Shown here: positions 50,748-60,573 of the stretch, piece by piece
Layout of the letters: each line of letters begins with the position of its first letter
Numbering within the stretch: position 1 is the stretch's first letter
Source of the DNA: Calothrix sp. PCC 6303
Lineage (GTDB): Bacteria > Cyanobacteriota > Cyanobacteriia > Cyanobacteriales > Nostocaceae
NCBI RefSeq assembly: GCF_000317435.1
Contig: NC_019751.1
Span: 3,286,001 to 3,350,000 of the forward strand
Direction: 5' to 3'
Length of the DNA: 64,000 nucleotides
Translations under genes and position numbers: made by a program
The notes under the pieces: model-generated
What the model was told of the DNA's origin: nothing
The model's database searches: none
What the model saw: the letters and a program-made list of their open reading frames with translations, nothing else

Positions 50748-53700
50748 TTACAAGTTCATTTCTTGCTGATTATAGAGGTAGGAATAATGAGCTTCCATTG
50801 CCATTAATTCATGGTGTGTTCCTTGCTCAATTACCCTTCCAGAATCCATGACAACGATTTTATCTGCATGTTTGACAGTATTCAAGCGGTGAGTAATGAA
50901 AAAGACCGTACTATCCTTAAATGCATTGGCTAAATTCAGACAAACTTGTCGTTCTGTGATATAGTCTAATGCACTAGTTGCTTCATCTAAGACCAATAAT
51001 TTTGGTCTTTGTAAAACAGAACGTGCGATCGCTATTCTCTGTCGTTGCCCACCAGATAAGGAACCTCCCCGTTCACCGACCTTGGTATTGTACCCGTTAG
51101 GTAAGTCCATAATAAAGTCATGGGCAACTGCAATTTTAGCCGCTTCGATAATTTCCTCCGTTGTTGCATCAGGGTTTGTCAGGGCAATATTCTCTTGAAT
51201 TGTACCTTCAAACAACAGTGTATCTTGGGGGACGAATCCCACTTGTCGTCGGAGTGAGTATAGTTCAACTTTGGATATATCATATCCATCGATTAAAATT
51301 CTACCAGATTCTTGTTCGTATAATCGAATCAAAAGTTTTGTCAGAGTGCTTTTTCCGGCACCACTTTGTCCGACAATGCCAATAAATTCACCGCTCTCAA
51401 AATCCAGACTAACATTACAAAGTTGTAGAGGACCATCACTTTTAAAGCGGAAGTAAACATTTTCATAACGAACTTTACCAGAAATGGTAGGTAAGGGAAT
51501 ATTATTACGGTCTTCTTCTGCTTCTTGTGGTGTATCAACAATATCGCTTAAACGCTCTAATGATAAAGCGGTTTCTTGGAAACTTTGCCAAAGTTGTGCT
51601 AAACGTAAGATCGGACTGGTGACATAACTAGAAATAATCCGAAAAGCAATTAATTCTCCTAAAGTTAAGTCTCCCTGAACTACTAAATATGCTCCCATCC
51701 ACAACACTAATAAACTACTGAGTTTATTGAGAAAATTACTTGTAGAATTTGCTAGGGTGGAAGTAATGACAGTTTTAAAGCCAGTTGATACGTAATTAGC
51801 ATAACGTTCTTGCCAAGAAAAACGCGATCGCAATTCAATATTTTGAGCTTTAACTGTTTGAATGCCGGAAATTACCTCAACTAGGTATGATTGTGTTTCA
51901 GCGTTTCTTTCGGCTTTTTCGCGTAACTGCTTCCTCACTATGGGGGAAGAAATAACAGTCAAAATGATAAATACAGGTATGGTAGCTAAACCGACTAGAG
52001 TTAACTGCCAGCTATAAAATAACATGACGATGATATAAATCACCGAAAATACAGCATCTAAACCTACAGTTAAAGCTGTACCTGTTAGGAATTTACGAAT
52101 ATTTTCTAATTCGTTAATCCGGGTAGATAGTTCTCCTACTGGTCTGCGTTGATAATAACTTAAAGGTAAACGAAGTAAGTGATCAATTATTTCTGACCCT
52201 AATCCCATATCTATGCGGTTGGTGGTATCAACAAATAGATAGGTTCTGAGTGTGGTGAGGACAACTTCAAAAAAACCAACAACTAGGAGTAAAGTTCCAA
52301 AAATATGCAAAGTGCTAACACTATTTTGGACAATTACTTGGTCAATAATGATCTGAATAATTAGAGGATTTGCTAATGCTGCCAGTTGTACGAAAAATGA
52401 AGCCAAAAAGACTTCTATTAGTACCCGACGGTAGCGCAACAGATAGGGGGTAAACCACTCTAAACCAAAGCGCTGTTTGGGTGTGGTTTTAGTTGAATTA
52501 AGTAATAATACTCTGATTCGAGGTTGAGAATTAGTTTCTTCTACCTCTAATTGAGCTTCTAATTGAGCAAGTATTTCTTTGGGTTTGAAACGCTGAATAC
52601 CTTCAGATGGTATTCCTAAAACTATAACTTTTTCGTTAGCTTCATATAAAACTACAAAGTTATCTTCATAACGAATTAAAGCGGGTGTGGGGATTCGGGT
52701 AATGCTATTTAAAGTTAAAGATACATCAATTAGTTGTGCTTTCAATCCGATTAATTCTGCCAGATAAGCACAAAGCTGAAAAGATATGCTTCCTTGACGT
52801 TTATTATTATCATTTAAAACACGATTCACCATTTCTCGTCTAAATGGCATTTGCAAATGTTTTGATACCATTTGAAAACAAGCGATCGCAGAATCTAACT
52901 GTCCCTTACCGTGGAAGAAAGGATATTTTATTTTCCGGTTATTATCTACAGTTTGGAAATTTTTGGTTGACTCTTCTGCTGATGCGTAGGGAATCTCGAT
53001 TTCATCTAATCTGCTGCTGTGATGATCTTGGATCTGATGCGGTTGGTAATTGTTATTTGGGATTAATAAATCTGATGGATATAAACCAATTAAACGTGTT
53101 GGATGTTTTCCTGTAACCTCAAATTGTTGTTCACCATTAAGTAGTTCTATTGGAGAACCAGGAGATAAATTTTTGATGGTTGCACTACTAACAAACCAAA
53201 CCCTTTTACTATCTAATTTACTATCTAATTGACTGAGTAAAGTTTTTCCGGGTGCTAAATAATGTACCGTTGCTCGTGAGAATGCATTTTGCGCGAGTTC
53301 CTTCAGATTTACTCCAGCGTTTGCTGTGATCTCTTTTTGCACACCCAGAATCTCAAATATTTCCAGTAAGTGACAGCGACTCTTGCGAACTTCTGCAAAA
53401 GCTGGATATCTGGAAAGTAAATCCAAGTATTTACTCGAATCGAATGTTAAACATGTAACTTCGCTGGATGCGATCGCAGTTTCACATCCAAGCGATCGCA
53501 ACACACTAACTTCACCTAAAACATCTCCAGATTCAAGAAATCTTAAAGTTGTTGGAACTTGAGTGCGAGGATCATGTGCTAATAAGCGAACCCTTCCCTC
53601 ATAAATGATGGTGATGCGATCGGCTATTATATCTTTTCCGAGAATTTTCTGCCCTACACGATAGCGAGTAGGATGAGAATCTTCTAATAAGTTAGCCATT

Positions 53701-53774
53701 ACCTGACTTGGTAATTGATCAAAACCTTCAAGCTTGGAAATAAAGTTTGCAAAAAAATCCGTAGAAACAGACAT
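50748..53774 (-). CDS. Type I secretion ABC exporter with cNBD and inactive C39-like domain
   Basis: A 1008-residue protein. Residues about 20-130 form a cyclic-nucleotide-binding roll (YRVGQKILGKDIIADRITIIYEGRVRLL, FLESGDVLGEVSVLRSLGCETAIAS). Residues about 290-420 form a C39-like domain (QLDSAIACFQMVSKHL); the usual DCG of the peptidase reads DSA, so the catalytic Cys is replaced by Ser, as in HlyB-like domains that bind RTX cargo. Six helices follow (about 450-730). The ATPase domain has GQSGAGKST, LSGGQRQRI and LLVLDEATSAL. The cargo is most likely the RTX proteins encoded divergently. Confidence 0.9.
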   Translation of the reverse strand: MSVSTDFFANFISKLEGFDQLPSQVMANLLEDSHPTRYRVGQKILGKDIIADRITIIYEGRVRLLAHDPRTQVPTTLRFLESGDVLGEVSVLRSLGCETAIASSEVTCLTFDSSKYLDLLSRYPAFAEVRKSRCHLLEIFEILGVQKEITANAGVNLKELAQNAFSRATVHYLAPGKTLLSQLDSKLDSKRVWFVSSATIKNLSPGSPIELLNGEQQFEVTGKHPTRLIGLYPSDLLIPNNNYQPHQIQDHHSSRLDEIEIPYASAEESTKNFQTVDNNRKIKYPFFHGKGQLDSAIACFQMVSKHLQMPFRREMVNRVLNDNNKRQGSISFQLCAYLAELIGLKAQLIDVSLTLNSITRIPTPALIRYEDNFVVLYEANEKVIVLGIPSEGIQRFKPKEILAQLEAQLEVEETNSQPRIRVLLLNSTKTTPKQRFGLEWFTPYLLRYRRVLIEVFLASFFVQLAALANPLIIQIIIDQVIVQNSVSTLHIFGTLLLVVGFFEVVLTTLRTYLFVDTTNRIDMGLGSEIIDHLLRLPLSYYQRRPVGELSTRINELENIRKFLTGTALTVGLDAVFSVIYIIVMLFYSWQLTLVGLATIPVFIILTVISSPIVRKQLREKAERNAETQSYLVEVISGIQTVKAQNIELRSRFSWQERYANYVSTGFKTVITSTLANSTSNFLNKLSSLLVLWMGAYLVVQGDLTLGELIAFRIISSYVTSPILRLAQLWQSFQETALSLERLSDIVDTPQEAEEDRNNIPLPTISGKVRYENVYFRFKSDGPLQLCNVSLDFESGEFIGIVGQSGAGKSTLTKLLIRLYEQESGRILIDGYDISKVELYSLRRQVGFVPQDTLLFEGTIQENIALTNPDATTEEIIEAAKIAVAHDFIMDLPNGYNTKVGERGGSLSGGQRQRIAIARSVLQRPKLLVLDEATSALDYITERQVCLNLANAFKDSTVFFITHRLNTVKHADKIVVMDSGRVIEQGTHHELMAMEAHYSYLYNQQEMNL

Positions 53775-55286
53775 ACCAATTTTCCGACTGTAGTTTATTG
53801 AAATTAGTTTGGACTTGGGGTCTGTAAATACGCGAGGAAAGAACTTTTGGGGTTTGTATTGGGTATGACTATTTCTGTATTAGATATACAAATCAAACAA
53901 TAAATCATCTATCTCAAGATAGATTCACAACATACAGTTTTTATGATTACAGGAAGATGACCTGGTACTAACATTCAATTATCTTGCTAGCCTGAAACAA
54001 AAGTATGCGCGACTCATCTAGTCAATTAGACGGTGAGGGGTCAAAGTCAGCTATAGGGACAACTAATACAATAGACTATATTATTTGATTCGTATAGTTG
54101 TCAGTATGAAAATTTATCTCAATGATAGATATATGCAACAGTTTATACTTCCGTATTTTTAGATATCAGCAGACATAGATTTTCCCAAAATAGGATATAT
54201 CAAGATTTATGGCTAATTATTTAACAGCAGCTTGTTACTAAGTATCTATGTTAAAACTATATATTTAAATACTTTTTGTTTTTTGATACTTATTAAATAC
54301 TTGGTTAATATAATTACTTGATGTTGTCTAAATATCTATAATTAGTTTTTGTGACAAAAAATCTCTGTAAATTAAAATTTGTCAAGTGTTATTGTGATTT
54401 ATGAGAAAACTCTCATCTTTATTGCATTGACAAGCCAAATCAAGGCAACTATATTTTGAATGTAGACAAAATAACTTTAAGTTCCCCTGACTTCCGTTGT
54501 GCTAGTAACAGTTGTCTAAGCAATTTTTACCCAAATTAAAAAAGTAAAAATCGACACTAGACTATCTCAAATGAATAAACTTACCCATTTGTAGGGTATA
54601 TCGGATGGTGTAAAACGCATCGTCCTGATGTGCCAACAGACAAATGTGGGATATTTTGGTTATACAAATCTCTCTGACTAGAGAATAAAGTAACCAGATA
54701 TCTTAAGTTTTGAAAAAAGTCGCAAGGGAATTTAAGTTTGTTAAGGTGTCGATATCAAAAATTTAATGCAGGTACAGCGCAGGCAGTGTAAACACTTGCT
54801 GAAGGGGTTGCGTATCTGACATAAATGCGAAGAATTAAGAAACACATCTAGGTTTTGACTTTTTGGGGCTTGTATTTGGTTTGACTGAAGTATTCAAATA
54901 GTAAGTCATGGTTAGCTTACTTTGTTTTTGTGAATCTAAGATATTGATTTTATCTTTCACTTTATCGACTTTTTAAGATTACCATAGCTTCTGCCAAATT
55001 GGCAACATTTTGATCGGAAGATATGCTTCAAGACTGCAAGAGTAGATATTTGGAAGCTCAAATATTTGACAAATATTCTAATTGTGTATTTACTCTGCAT
55101 TCTTTAGAGGCATTGAAGATCGGATTCTAGCTTTTCGGCTCTCTTTAATGGTAGCTTTATTTCCGCCGTGCCTAGTATTTCGGGAGGCATGTTTTCCCCT
55201 AGCTAAAACTAGCCATGTTTTCGGTATTTCCATGTATTCAACGCATCAACCAACAAATCAGCAAATAAATCAAACTTAATTTAGAT
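53775..55286. other. Long (1.5-kb) AT-rich divergent intergenic region
   Basis: It separates the exporter gene (-) from the first RTX gene (+). No ORF with coding character was seen. Features: a direct repeat of about 29 bases (53843-53870 and 54858-54886), a short palindrome ATCTCAAGAT near 53922, and stretches of T-rich sequence. Long leaders and promoters for both directions are probable. Confidence 0.5.
53843..53870. repeat. Direct repeat, left copy, in the divergent region
   Basis: ACTTTTGGGGTTTGTATTGG plus GTATGACT matches ACTTTTTGGGGCTTGTATTT plus GGTTTGACT at 54858-54886 at most positions, same orientation. One copy lies just upstream of the exporter gene and the other about 400 bases before the first RTX gene. 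Confidence 0.55.
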
Positions 55287-56327
55287 ATGCCAACTCCAGG
55301 TAACGACACACTTTTTGGAACTAGTGGTGACGATCTTATCGATGCTCTAGGTGGAAATGATCAAATTTTTGGTGACGACGGCAATGATACCCTCATAGGC
55401 AACGCAGGAAACGACACCGTATTTGGTGATGATGGTGAAGATTCCATCGATGGTGGAACAGGTGATGACCAACTTTTCGGGGAAGATGGCAACGATCGCA
55501 TCTTTGGTCGTGCTGGTATAGACTTCATCAATGGTGATAACGGTAACGACTTTATTGATGGTGGCGAAGGGAATGATAGACTCTTTGGTCAAGATGGGGA
55601 CGATACTATTGTTGGTGGTGCTGGAGATGACTCCATAGGTGGAACACTTCTACTCGATACCGAAGTCGGCAATGATTCTCTCATTGGCGGAGATGGAAAT
55701 GACACTATCGATGGTTCCTTTGGTGATGATATCGTCAGGGGCGGGAATGGCAATGATTCTCTTCTAGGTGGAGATGGAACTGATGTCATCAATGGCGATG
55801 CAGGGGCTGATTTTCTCAGTGGTTCCACTGGTGATGATAGCTTGAATGGTGGAACTGAAAATGACACTCTCCAAGGAGATTTGGGTAACGACTTTCTTGA
55901 TGGAGGAACAGGTAATGACATTCTCAATGGTGGGGATGACAACGATATCCTCAGAGGTGGAGGTGGTAATGATAACTTAATCGGTAGTGCTGGTAGCGAT
56001 ACCCTGACTGGTGGAATTGGTGTTGATAACTTTACCTTCAATGCTTCCACCGAAGGCATTGACAACATCACAGATTTCTCAATCGTTGACGATACGATTC
56101 AGGTTTCTGCTGCTGGTTTCGGTGGTGGTTTAACTGCTGGTGCAATTACAGTAGCTCAATTCTTTGTTGGTTCCCTAGCTAATGATGCTTCCGATAGATT
56201 CATCTATGATGCCAGCATTGGTACGTTGTACTTCGACGTAGATGGTACAGGTAGTGCATCTCAGGTAGCAATCGCTCAATTGTCTGGTAATCCGGCGATT
56301 ACCAGAAATGACATTGTTGTTTTCTAA
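55287..56327 (+). CDS. RTX calcium-binding protein 1, type I secretion substrate
   Basis: A 346-residue acidic protein. From residue 5 to about 245 it is an almost unbroken run of RTX nonapeptides of the GGxGxDxhx type (for example GNAGNDTVFGDDGEDSIDGG, GGDGNDTIDG), which fold into a Ca2+-binding beta-roll outside the cell. The C-terminal 100 residues (VDNFTFNASTEGIDNITDF, FIYDASIGTLYFDVDGTGSAS) are the usual cap, and the chain ends with NDIVVF, an acidic-then-hydrophobic tail expected of an uncleaved T1SS signal. It has no N-terminal signal peptide. The exporter is encoded divergently 1.5 kb away. Confidence 0.92.
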   Translation: MPTPGNDTLFGTSGDDLIDALGGNDQIFGDDGNDTLIGNAGNDTVFGDDGEDSIDGGTGDDQLFGEDGNDRIFGRAGIDFINGDNGNDFIDGGEGNDRLFGQDGDDTIVGGAGDDSIGGTLLLDTEVGNDSLIGGDGNDTIDGSFGDDIVRGGNGNDSLLGGDGTDVINGDAGADFLSGSTGDDSLNGGTENDTLQGDLGNDFLDGGTGNDILNGGDDNDILRGGGGNDNLIGSAGSDTLTGGIGVDNFTFNASTEGIDNITDFSIVDDTIQVSAAGFGGGLTAGAITVAQFFVGSLANDASDRFIYDASIGTLYFDVDGTGSASQVAIAQLSGNPAITRNDIVVF

Positions 56328-56631
56328 GTTTTCTAAATAGACATCTCGATAAAAATGTAGAGACGTAGCACTGCTACGTCTCTAGCAAAGATTTCCCATC
56401 ATGTTTTCATTAAATTCAGGTCTTCTACCAAACGGCTAATCAAAATGAATACTATTTTGACTAAATTTACCAAAAGTACCAAAAGTGTTTTACGTCTTCT
56501 CGCTATGTCTTTGACACCCCCTCTCAAATTTGAGAGAGGGGGAAAATATAGTGAGAGTTAAAACAGACTTTGTATTGTGCATCCGCACATTCTCAGTTGT
56601 AAATAGTGTTCTGAAATAGGAATCTACAAAT
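56328..56631. other. Gap between RTX genes with two hairpins
   Basis: It contains the palindrome at 56358-56384 and a second at about 56515-56541 (CCCCCTCTCAAA / TTTGAGAGAGGGGG). Otherwise no feature. The second RTX gene may have its own promoter here. Confidence 0.5.
56358..56384 (+). terminator. Strong palindrome after RTX gene 1
   Basis: TAGAGACGTAGCA and TGCTACGTCTCTA pair perfectly (13 bp) around a single C. It lies 30 bases after the RTX stop codon. There is no clear T tract. It has the same layout as other long palindromes in this locus. Confidence 0.55.
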
Positions 56632-58029
56632 ATGGCAGTAATTAACGGAACTCCGAATGCTGATACCCTCCAAGGGACTAATGCCAATGATACCATCAGA
56701 GGCTTTGAGGCAGATGATATTCTCAATGGCTTAAACGGTGCTGATAGACTCTTTGGTGGAGAAGGTTCAGACTCCCTCGATGGTGGTAACGGGAACGACA
56801 GACTTTTTGGTGAACTTGGTGATGACAACCTCTTGGGTGGTGCTGCCAATGATACCCTCGATGGTGGTGAAGGTAAAGACACCCTTGATGGTGGTGCTGG
56901 TGCCGATTCCCTCGTTGGTGGTTTCGAGGATGAACTATCAGGTGGAGATGGCAATGACATTTTGACATTTGCTAATAACCCTGATGGTAAGAGCAACGGA
57001 AACGGTGGAGCAGGTTCAGATACCATAACTGGTAGCAATAACGCTACTGAAGGTGACACTCTCGAAGGTGGAGCCGATGGTGACTTTATTTCCGGCTTAG
57101 ATGGTAGCGACTTCCTCTCTGGAGATGACACTTTAGGTACTGGTGGCAATGACACCATTTTGGGTGGTGCTGGCAATGATACCATCGATGGTGGAGTTGG
57201 GAATGACAGCCTTGATGGTGGCGAGGGAGATGACTTCCTCTCTGGAGATGATACATTAGGTACTGCTGGTGCTGACACCATTTTGGGTGGTGCTGGAAAT
57301 GACCTAATTGAAGGCGACGGCGAGAGCTTGAGTGGTGCTAACGACTCCCTGCTAGGTGGTGAGGGTGACGACACAATCTTTGGCTTTGGCGGTAATGATT
57401 TCATCAGTGGTGGTGCTGGCATTGATACCCTTGATGGGGGAGATGGTAACGATGTCCTTACTGATGAAAGCGGTTCTACCACATTCTTCGGTGGTGCTGG
57501 TCTAGAAACTATCACTGGTGGTGCTGAAGCTGACTTCATCGATGGTGGAGAAGACAATGACTCCCTCTTTGGTGGAGGCGGTAATGACACCGTTTTAGGT
57601 GGAGCAGGTAACGATACCATTAACGGTCAAGGTGCTGATGATTTAGTTGATGGTGGTATTGGCGTAGATCGGGTTTTGGGTGGACCTGGAAACGACACTC
57701 TCAGTGGTGGAGAAGACCTGGAAGACCAAACCGCAGCCGATACATTGATTGGTGGAGATGGTGCTGATGTATATATCTTAACCAACACAGGATTTATCCC
57801 CGAACCCCCAGACCCAGGTGAACCTCCCCAAATTATTCCTCCTGGTGATGTCATTCAAGGCTTCCAGGATGGTGTTGACTTCTTCGAGTACGATTTCGCC
57901 TTTGAAACGCTAACAATTGGTAGCAGTGGTAACAGTACGACTATTACGGTTACAGAAACTGGTGAATTGATTGCAACTGTATTGAATACTAATTCCAGCC
58001 TGATTACGGCAGCTGATTTTCTTGCTTAA
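56632..58029 (+). CDS. RTX calcium-binding protein 2, type I secretion substrate
   Basis: A 465-residue acidic protein. It begins directly with RTX-like sequence (MAVINGTPNADTLQGTNANDTIRG). Nonapeptide repeats continue to about residue 370, with two internal near-copies of DFLSGDDTLGT.G.DTILGGAGND (57115 and 57235 region). A Pro-rich break follows (FIPEPPDPGEPPQIIPPGD), then a C-terminal domain (VIQGFQDGVDFFEYDFAFETLTIG) ending in ITAADFLA. No signal peptide is present. It differs from RTX protein 1 in its cap and in the Pro-rich linker. Confidence 0.92.
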   Translation: MAVINGTPNADTLQGTNANDTIRGFEADDILNGLNGADRLFGGEGSDSLDGGNGNDRLFGELGDDNLLGGAANDTLDGGEGKDTLDGGAGADSLVGGFEDELSGGDGNDILTFANNPDGKSNGNGGAGSDTITGSNNATEGDTLEGGADGDFISGLDGSDFLSGDDTLGTGGNDTILGGAGNDTIDGGVGNDSLDGGEGDDFLSGDDTLGTAGADTILGGAGNDLIEGDGESLSGANDSLLGGEGDDTIFGFGGNDFISGGAGIDTLDGGDGNDVLTDESGSTTFFGGAGLETITGGAEADFIDGGEDNDSLFGGGGNDTVLGGAGNDTINGQGADDLVDGGIGVDRVLGGPGNDTLSGGEDLEDQTAADTLIGGDGADVYILTNTGFIPEPPDPGEPPQIIPPGDVIQGFQDGVDFFEYDFAFETLTIGSSGNSTTITVTETGELIATVLNTNSSLITAADFLA

Positions 58030-58217
58030 AGCATGGACAACTACAGGATTGTACTTGGTAACAACCTAGCACGCACCTGATATATTGCCACACAGACCGG
58101 AGGGTAGCAGCGTCGTCAGAATTCGCTTTTGCTACTCTTCGGAATCAGACTATTTTAATCTCCAGTTCTTCTGAAATGGAAGAATTGGAGAGAAATCTTT
58201 GCAATTTTAAAACTGCC

Positions 58218-60287
58218 ATGAGAATATTATTTTTACATCCTAATTTTCCGGCTCAGTTTAGGCATGTAGCCACAGCTTTAGCCAAAGACAGTAGTAACCA
58301 AGTTTTTTTTGGTACCACTCGTCGTGAAGGAAGCTTACCTGGTGTTAACAAGGTTTTTTATCAAGCAAAACGGGAAGCTAGACCGGAAACTCATCACTAT
58401 GTGAGACCTTTGGAAAATGCGGTTCTCCAAGGTCAGGCTGTATTTCGGATGGCAGAGCAGCTAAAAGCCAGGGGATTTGTACCTGATGTGGTTTATGGTC
58501 ATTCTGGTTGGGGTCCCACTTTATTTATTAAAGATATTTTCCCTCAAGCTAAATTTTTATGTTATTTCGAGTGGTTTTATCACGCTCATGGTTCCGATGC
58601 AGATTTTGACCCTAGTGAACCGTTAAGTTATGACGATGAAGCCCGGATTCGCATCAAGAATGCGCCAATTTTGCAAGATTTATATAGTTGCGATCGCGGT
58701 CTGTCTCCAACCTATTGGCAGCGTCAACAGTTCCCTTCAGAATATCTTGGTAAACTTAATGTTCTGCATGATGGGATTGATACTGATTTTTTCCGCCCCA
58801 AACCAGGCGCAAAGCTAGTTTTAGCAAGCAAAAAACTCGATCTTTCCCATGTGGATGAAATTGTCACTTACGCTACAAGGGGAATGGAACCTTATCGAGG
58901 TTTTCCGCAGTTTATGGAGGCAGTATCTTTACTCCAGCAGCGACGACCAAATTGTCATGTGGTAGTTGTAGGGGAAAATCGGGTAGCTTATGGGAAAAAA
59001 CTGGCTGATGGTAAAACCTATAAAGATGTGATGCTGGAGAAATTCCCCATCGATCAAAGTCGCATCCATTTTACAGGTTGGCTACCCTACGAAGAATATC
59101 TGCAAGTTCTCCAAGCATCAAGCGCTCATGTTTATTTAACCCGTCCCTTTGTTTTATCTTGGTCGTTACTAGAATCCCTTTGCACAGGTTGCTTGGTGGT
59201 TGCTTCGAGAACTGCCCCGGTGATGGAAGTCATTCAAGACGGGGTAAATGGTTTGTTAGCCGACTTTTTCTCACCCCAGGAGATATGCGATCGCATTGAG
59301 GAAGCATTGAACCATCCTGATAAAATGGCGGAAATTCGCGCTAAAGCCAGAGAAACCATTGAAAAATACTATAATTTATCAGTTTTATTACCCAAACACT
59401 TGGAATGGATACAACAGCAGGAACAGAATACTAGATTAGTATTCCCAAGTAGCGTTATCCCAATCGATTCAAATGTATCTTTAATTACAGATAACGGTGT
59501 TAATGGTAAGTACCAAGACTCCGAAACAAGCATAGAGACATCTATGGAAGTTTTACAGGTTAACAATCGCAAGGTGACAGCCCAAGAAATAGTGCCATTG
59601 CTAACTCAGTATCAAATGTTGCCTAAGCTCAAACAAGAGCTTGTAATTGATCAGGCGATCGCACCTTTTACCTGTACTGCTGAAGAGTCAGCTAAATGTC
59701 ACGAGGAATTTTGTCAAAAACATCAATTAACATCCGAAACTATACGCCAAGATTGGTTACAAAAACAAGGATTAACGGAGGCACAATTCATCGAGTTAGC
59801 AACTCGTAAACTCAGAATTGAGAAGTTTCAAACAGCAACTTGGGGTAATAAGTTAGAACCCTATTTCCGTCAACGCAAACCACAACTTGACCAAGTTATT
59901 TACTCCTTAATTCGACTGAAAGATGCAGATTTAGCACGAGAAATTTATTTTCGCCTTTTAGAAAACGAACAACCTTTTGCAGAATTAGCAAGACAATATT
60001 CTGAAGGTTCAGAAGTTTCTACAGGTGGTTTAATTGGTCCTGTTCCTCTGTCATCACCCCATCCAAAGTTAGCTCAAATTCTCACGATTAATCAGCCAGG
60101 TGAGTTATCACCTCCAACTCGTATCGGTGAATTGTGGATAATTGTCCGCTTAGAAAAACTTTTACCAGCCAAATTAGACGAAACAGTGAAACAGAAGTTG
60201 TTAAATGAACTTTTTTCCACTTGGTTACAAGAACAGCTTCAACCTCTAGCTGCTAAAGAACCATTAGAAATCAAAAAATCAGCTTAA
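58218..60287 (+). CDS. Glycosyltransferase (GT4-like) fused to parvulin-type prolyl isomerase
   Basis: A 689-residue protein from ATG 58218 (MRILFLHPNFPAQFRH, the usual GT start; ATG 58176 is an alternative). Residues 1-400 are a GT-B glycosyltransferase with FEWFYHAHGSDADFDP, HDGIDTDFFRPKPG and SLLESLCTGCLVVASRTAPVMEVIQDGVNGLL (nucleotide-sugar binding). A polar linker of about 50 residues follows. Residues about 455-689 are a SurA/PpiC-like chaperone: an N-terminal helical part (VTAQEIVPLLTQYQMLPKLKQELVIDQAIAPFTCT) and a parvulin core (LARQYSEGSEVSTGGLIGPVPLSSPHPKLAQIL). Stand-alone isomerases of this kind are common in cyanobacterial T1SS loci; the fusion is unusual. Confidence 0.85.
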   Translation: MRILFLHPNFPAQFRHVATALAKDSSNQVFFGTTRREGSLPGVNKVFYQAKREARPETHHYVRPLENAVLQGQAVFRMAEQLKARGFVPDVVYGHSGWGPTLFIKDIFPQAKFLCYFEWFYHAHGSDADFDPSEPLSYDDEARIRIKNAPILQDLYSCDRGLSPTYWQRQQFPSEYLGKLNVLHDGIDTDFFRPKPGAKLVLASKKLDLSHVDEIVTYATRGMEPYRGFPQFMEAVSLLQQRRPNCHVVVVGENRVAYGKKLADGKTYKDVMLEKFPIDQSRIHFTGWLPYEEYLQVLQASSAHVYLTRPFVLSWSLLESLCTGCLVVASRTAPVMEVIQDGVNGLLADFFSPQEICDRIEEALNHPDKMAEIRAKARETIEKYYNLSVLLPKHLEWIQQQEQNTRLVFPSSVIPIDSNVSLITDNGVNGKYQDSETSIETSMEVLQVNNRKVTAQEIVPLLTQYQMLPKLKQELVIDQAIAPFTCTAEESAKCHEEFCQKHQLTSETIRQDWLQKQGLTEAQFIELATRKLRIEKFQTATWGNKLEPYFRQRKPQLDQVIYSLIRLKDADLAREIYFRLLENEQPFAELARQYSEGSEVSTGGLIGPVPLSSPHPKLAQILTINQPGELSPPTRIGELWIIVRLEKLLPAKLDETVKQKLLNELFSTWLQEQLQPLAAKEPLEIKKSA

Positions 60288-60366
60288 GTCGTGGGTATTC
60301 AGATCCCCGACTTCTTTAAGAAAGACTTTGACTACTTGTGGCTTGATTATTAGATATAGCCACGTT

Positions 60367-60395
60367 GTAGGGGTTTAGCACTGCTAAACCCCTAC
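60367..60395. repeat. Perfect 14-bp palindrome after the GT-isomerase gene
   Basis: GTAGGGGTTTAGCA and TGCTAAACCCCTAC pair around a single C, the same ...GCA-C-TGC... layout as the palindrome at 56358. A less perfect relative is at about 48826. It is probably a dispersed repeat that may also end transcription. Confidence 0.65.
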
Positions 60396-60573
60396 GAAAG
60401 ATGTGTTGTCAATGCGTAAGTCTTAATAACCCGAAAATAAAACTGTAGTTTGTACGGTGCGTCAGTGACAAGTTTTCAAAATCGAAGTATTAGCTGACGC
60501 GCTCTACAACTTTAGTTGATATTCAGCATCAAAGTTTTTCAATTTACTCAATTAATCTAGAGGTATCTATTCA

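Noticed and set aside
50748-53774. Reading the C39-domain exporter as a bacteriocin-processing system
   Set aside because: The catalytic Cys is absent, no short double-Gly precursor peptide is nearby, and RTX cargo genes are present.
56490-57620. Long Ser/Pro-rich open frame on the - strand opposite RTX gene 2
   Set aside because: It is the antisense shadow of GGxGxD repeats; the same type of shadow appears opposite every RTX and pentapeptide region and has no RBS.
55300-57700. Regular short repeats that could suggest a CRISPR array
   Set aside because: The repeats are 27-base coding units in one open frame (RTX nonapeptides), without constant repeats and unique spacers.
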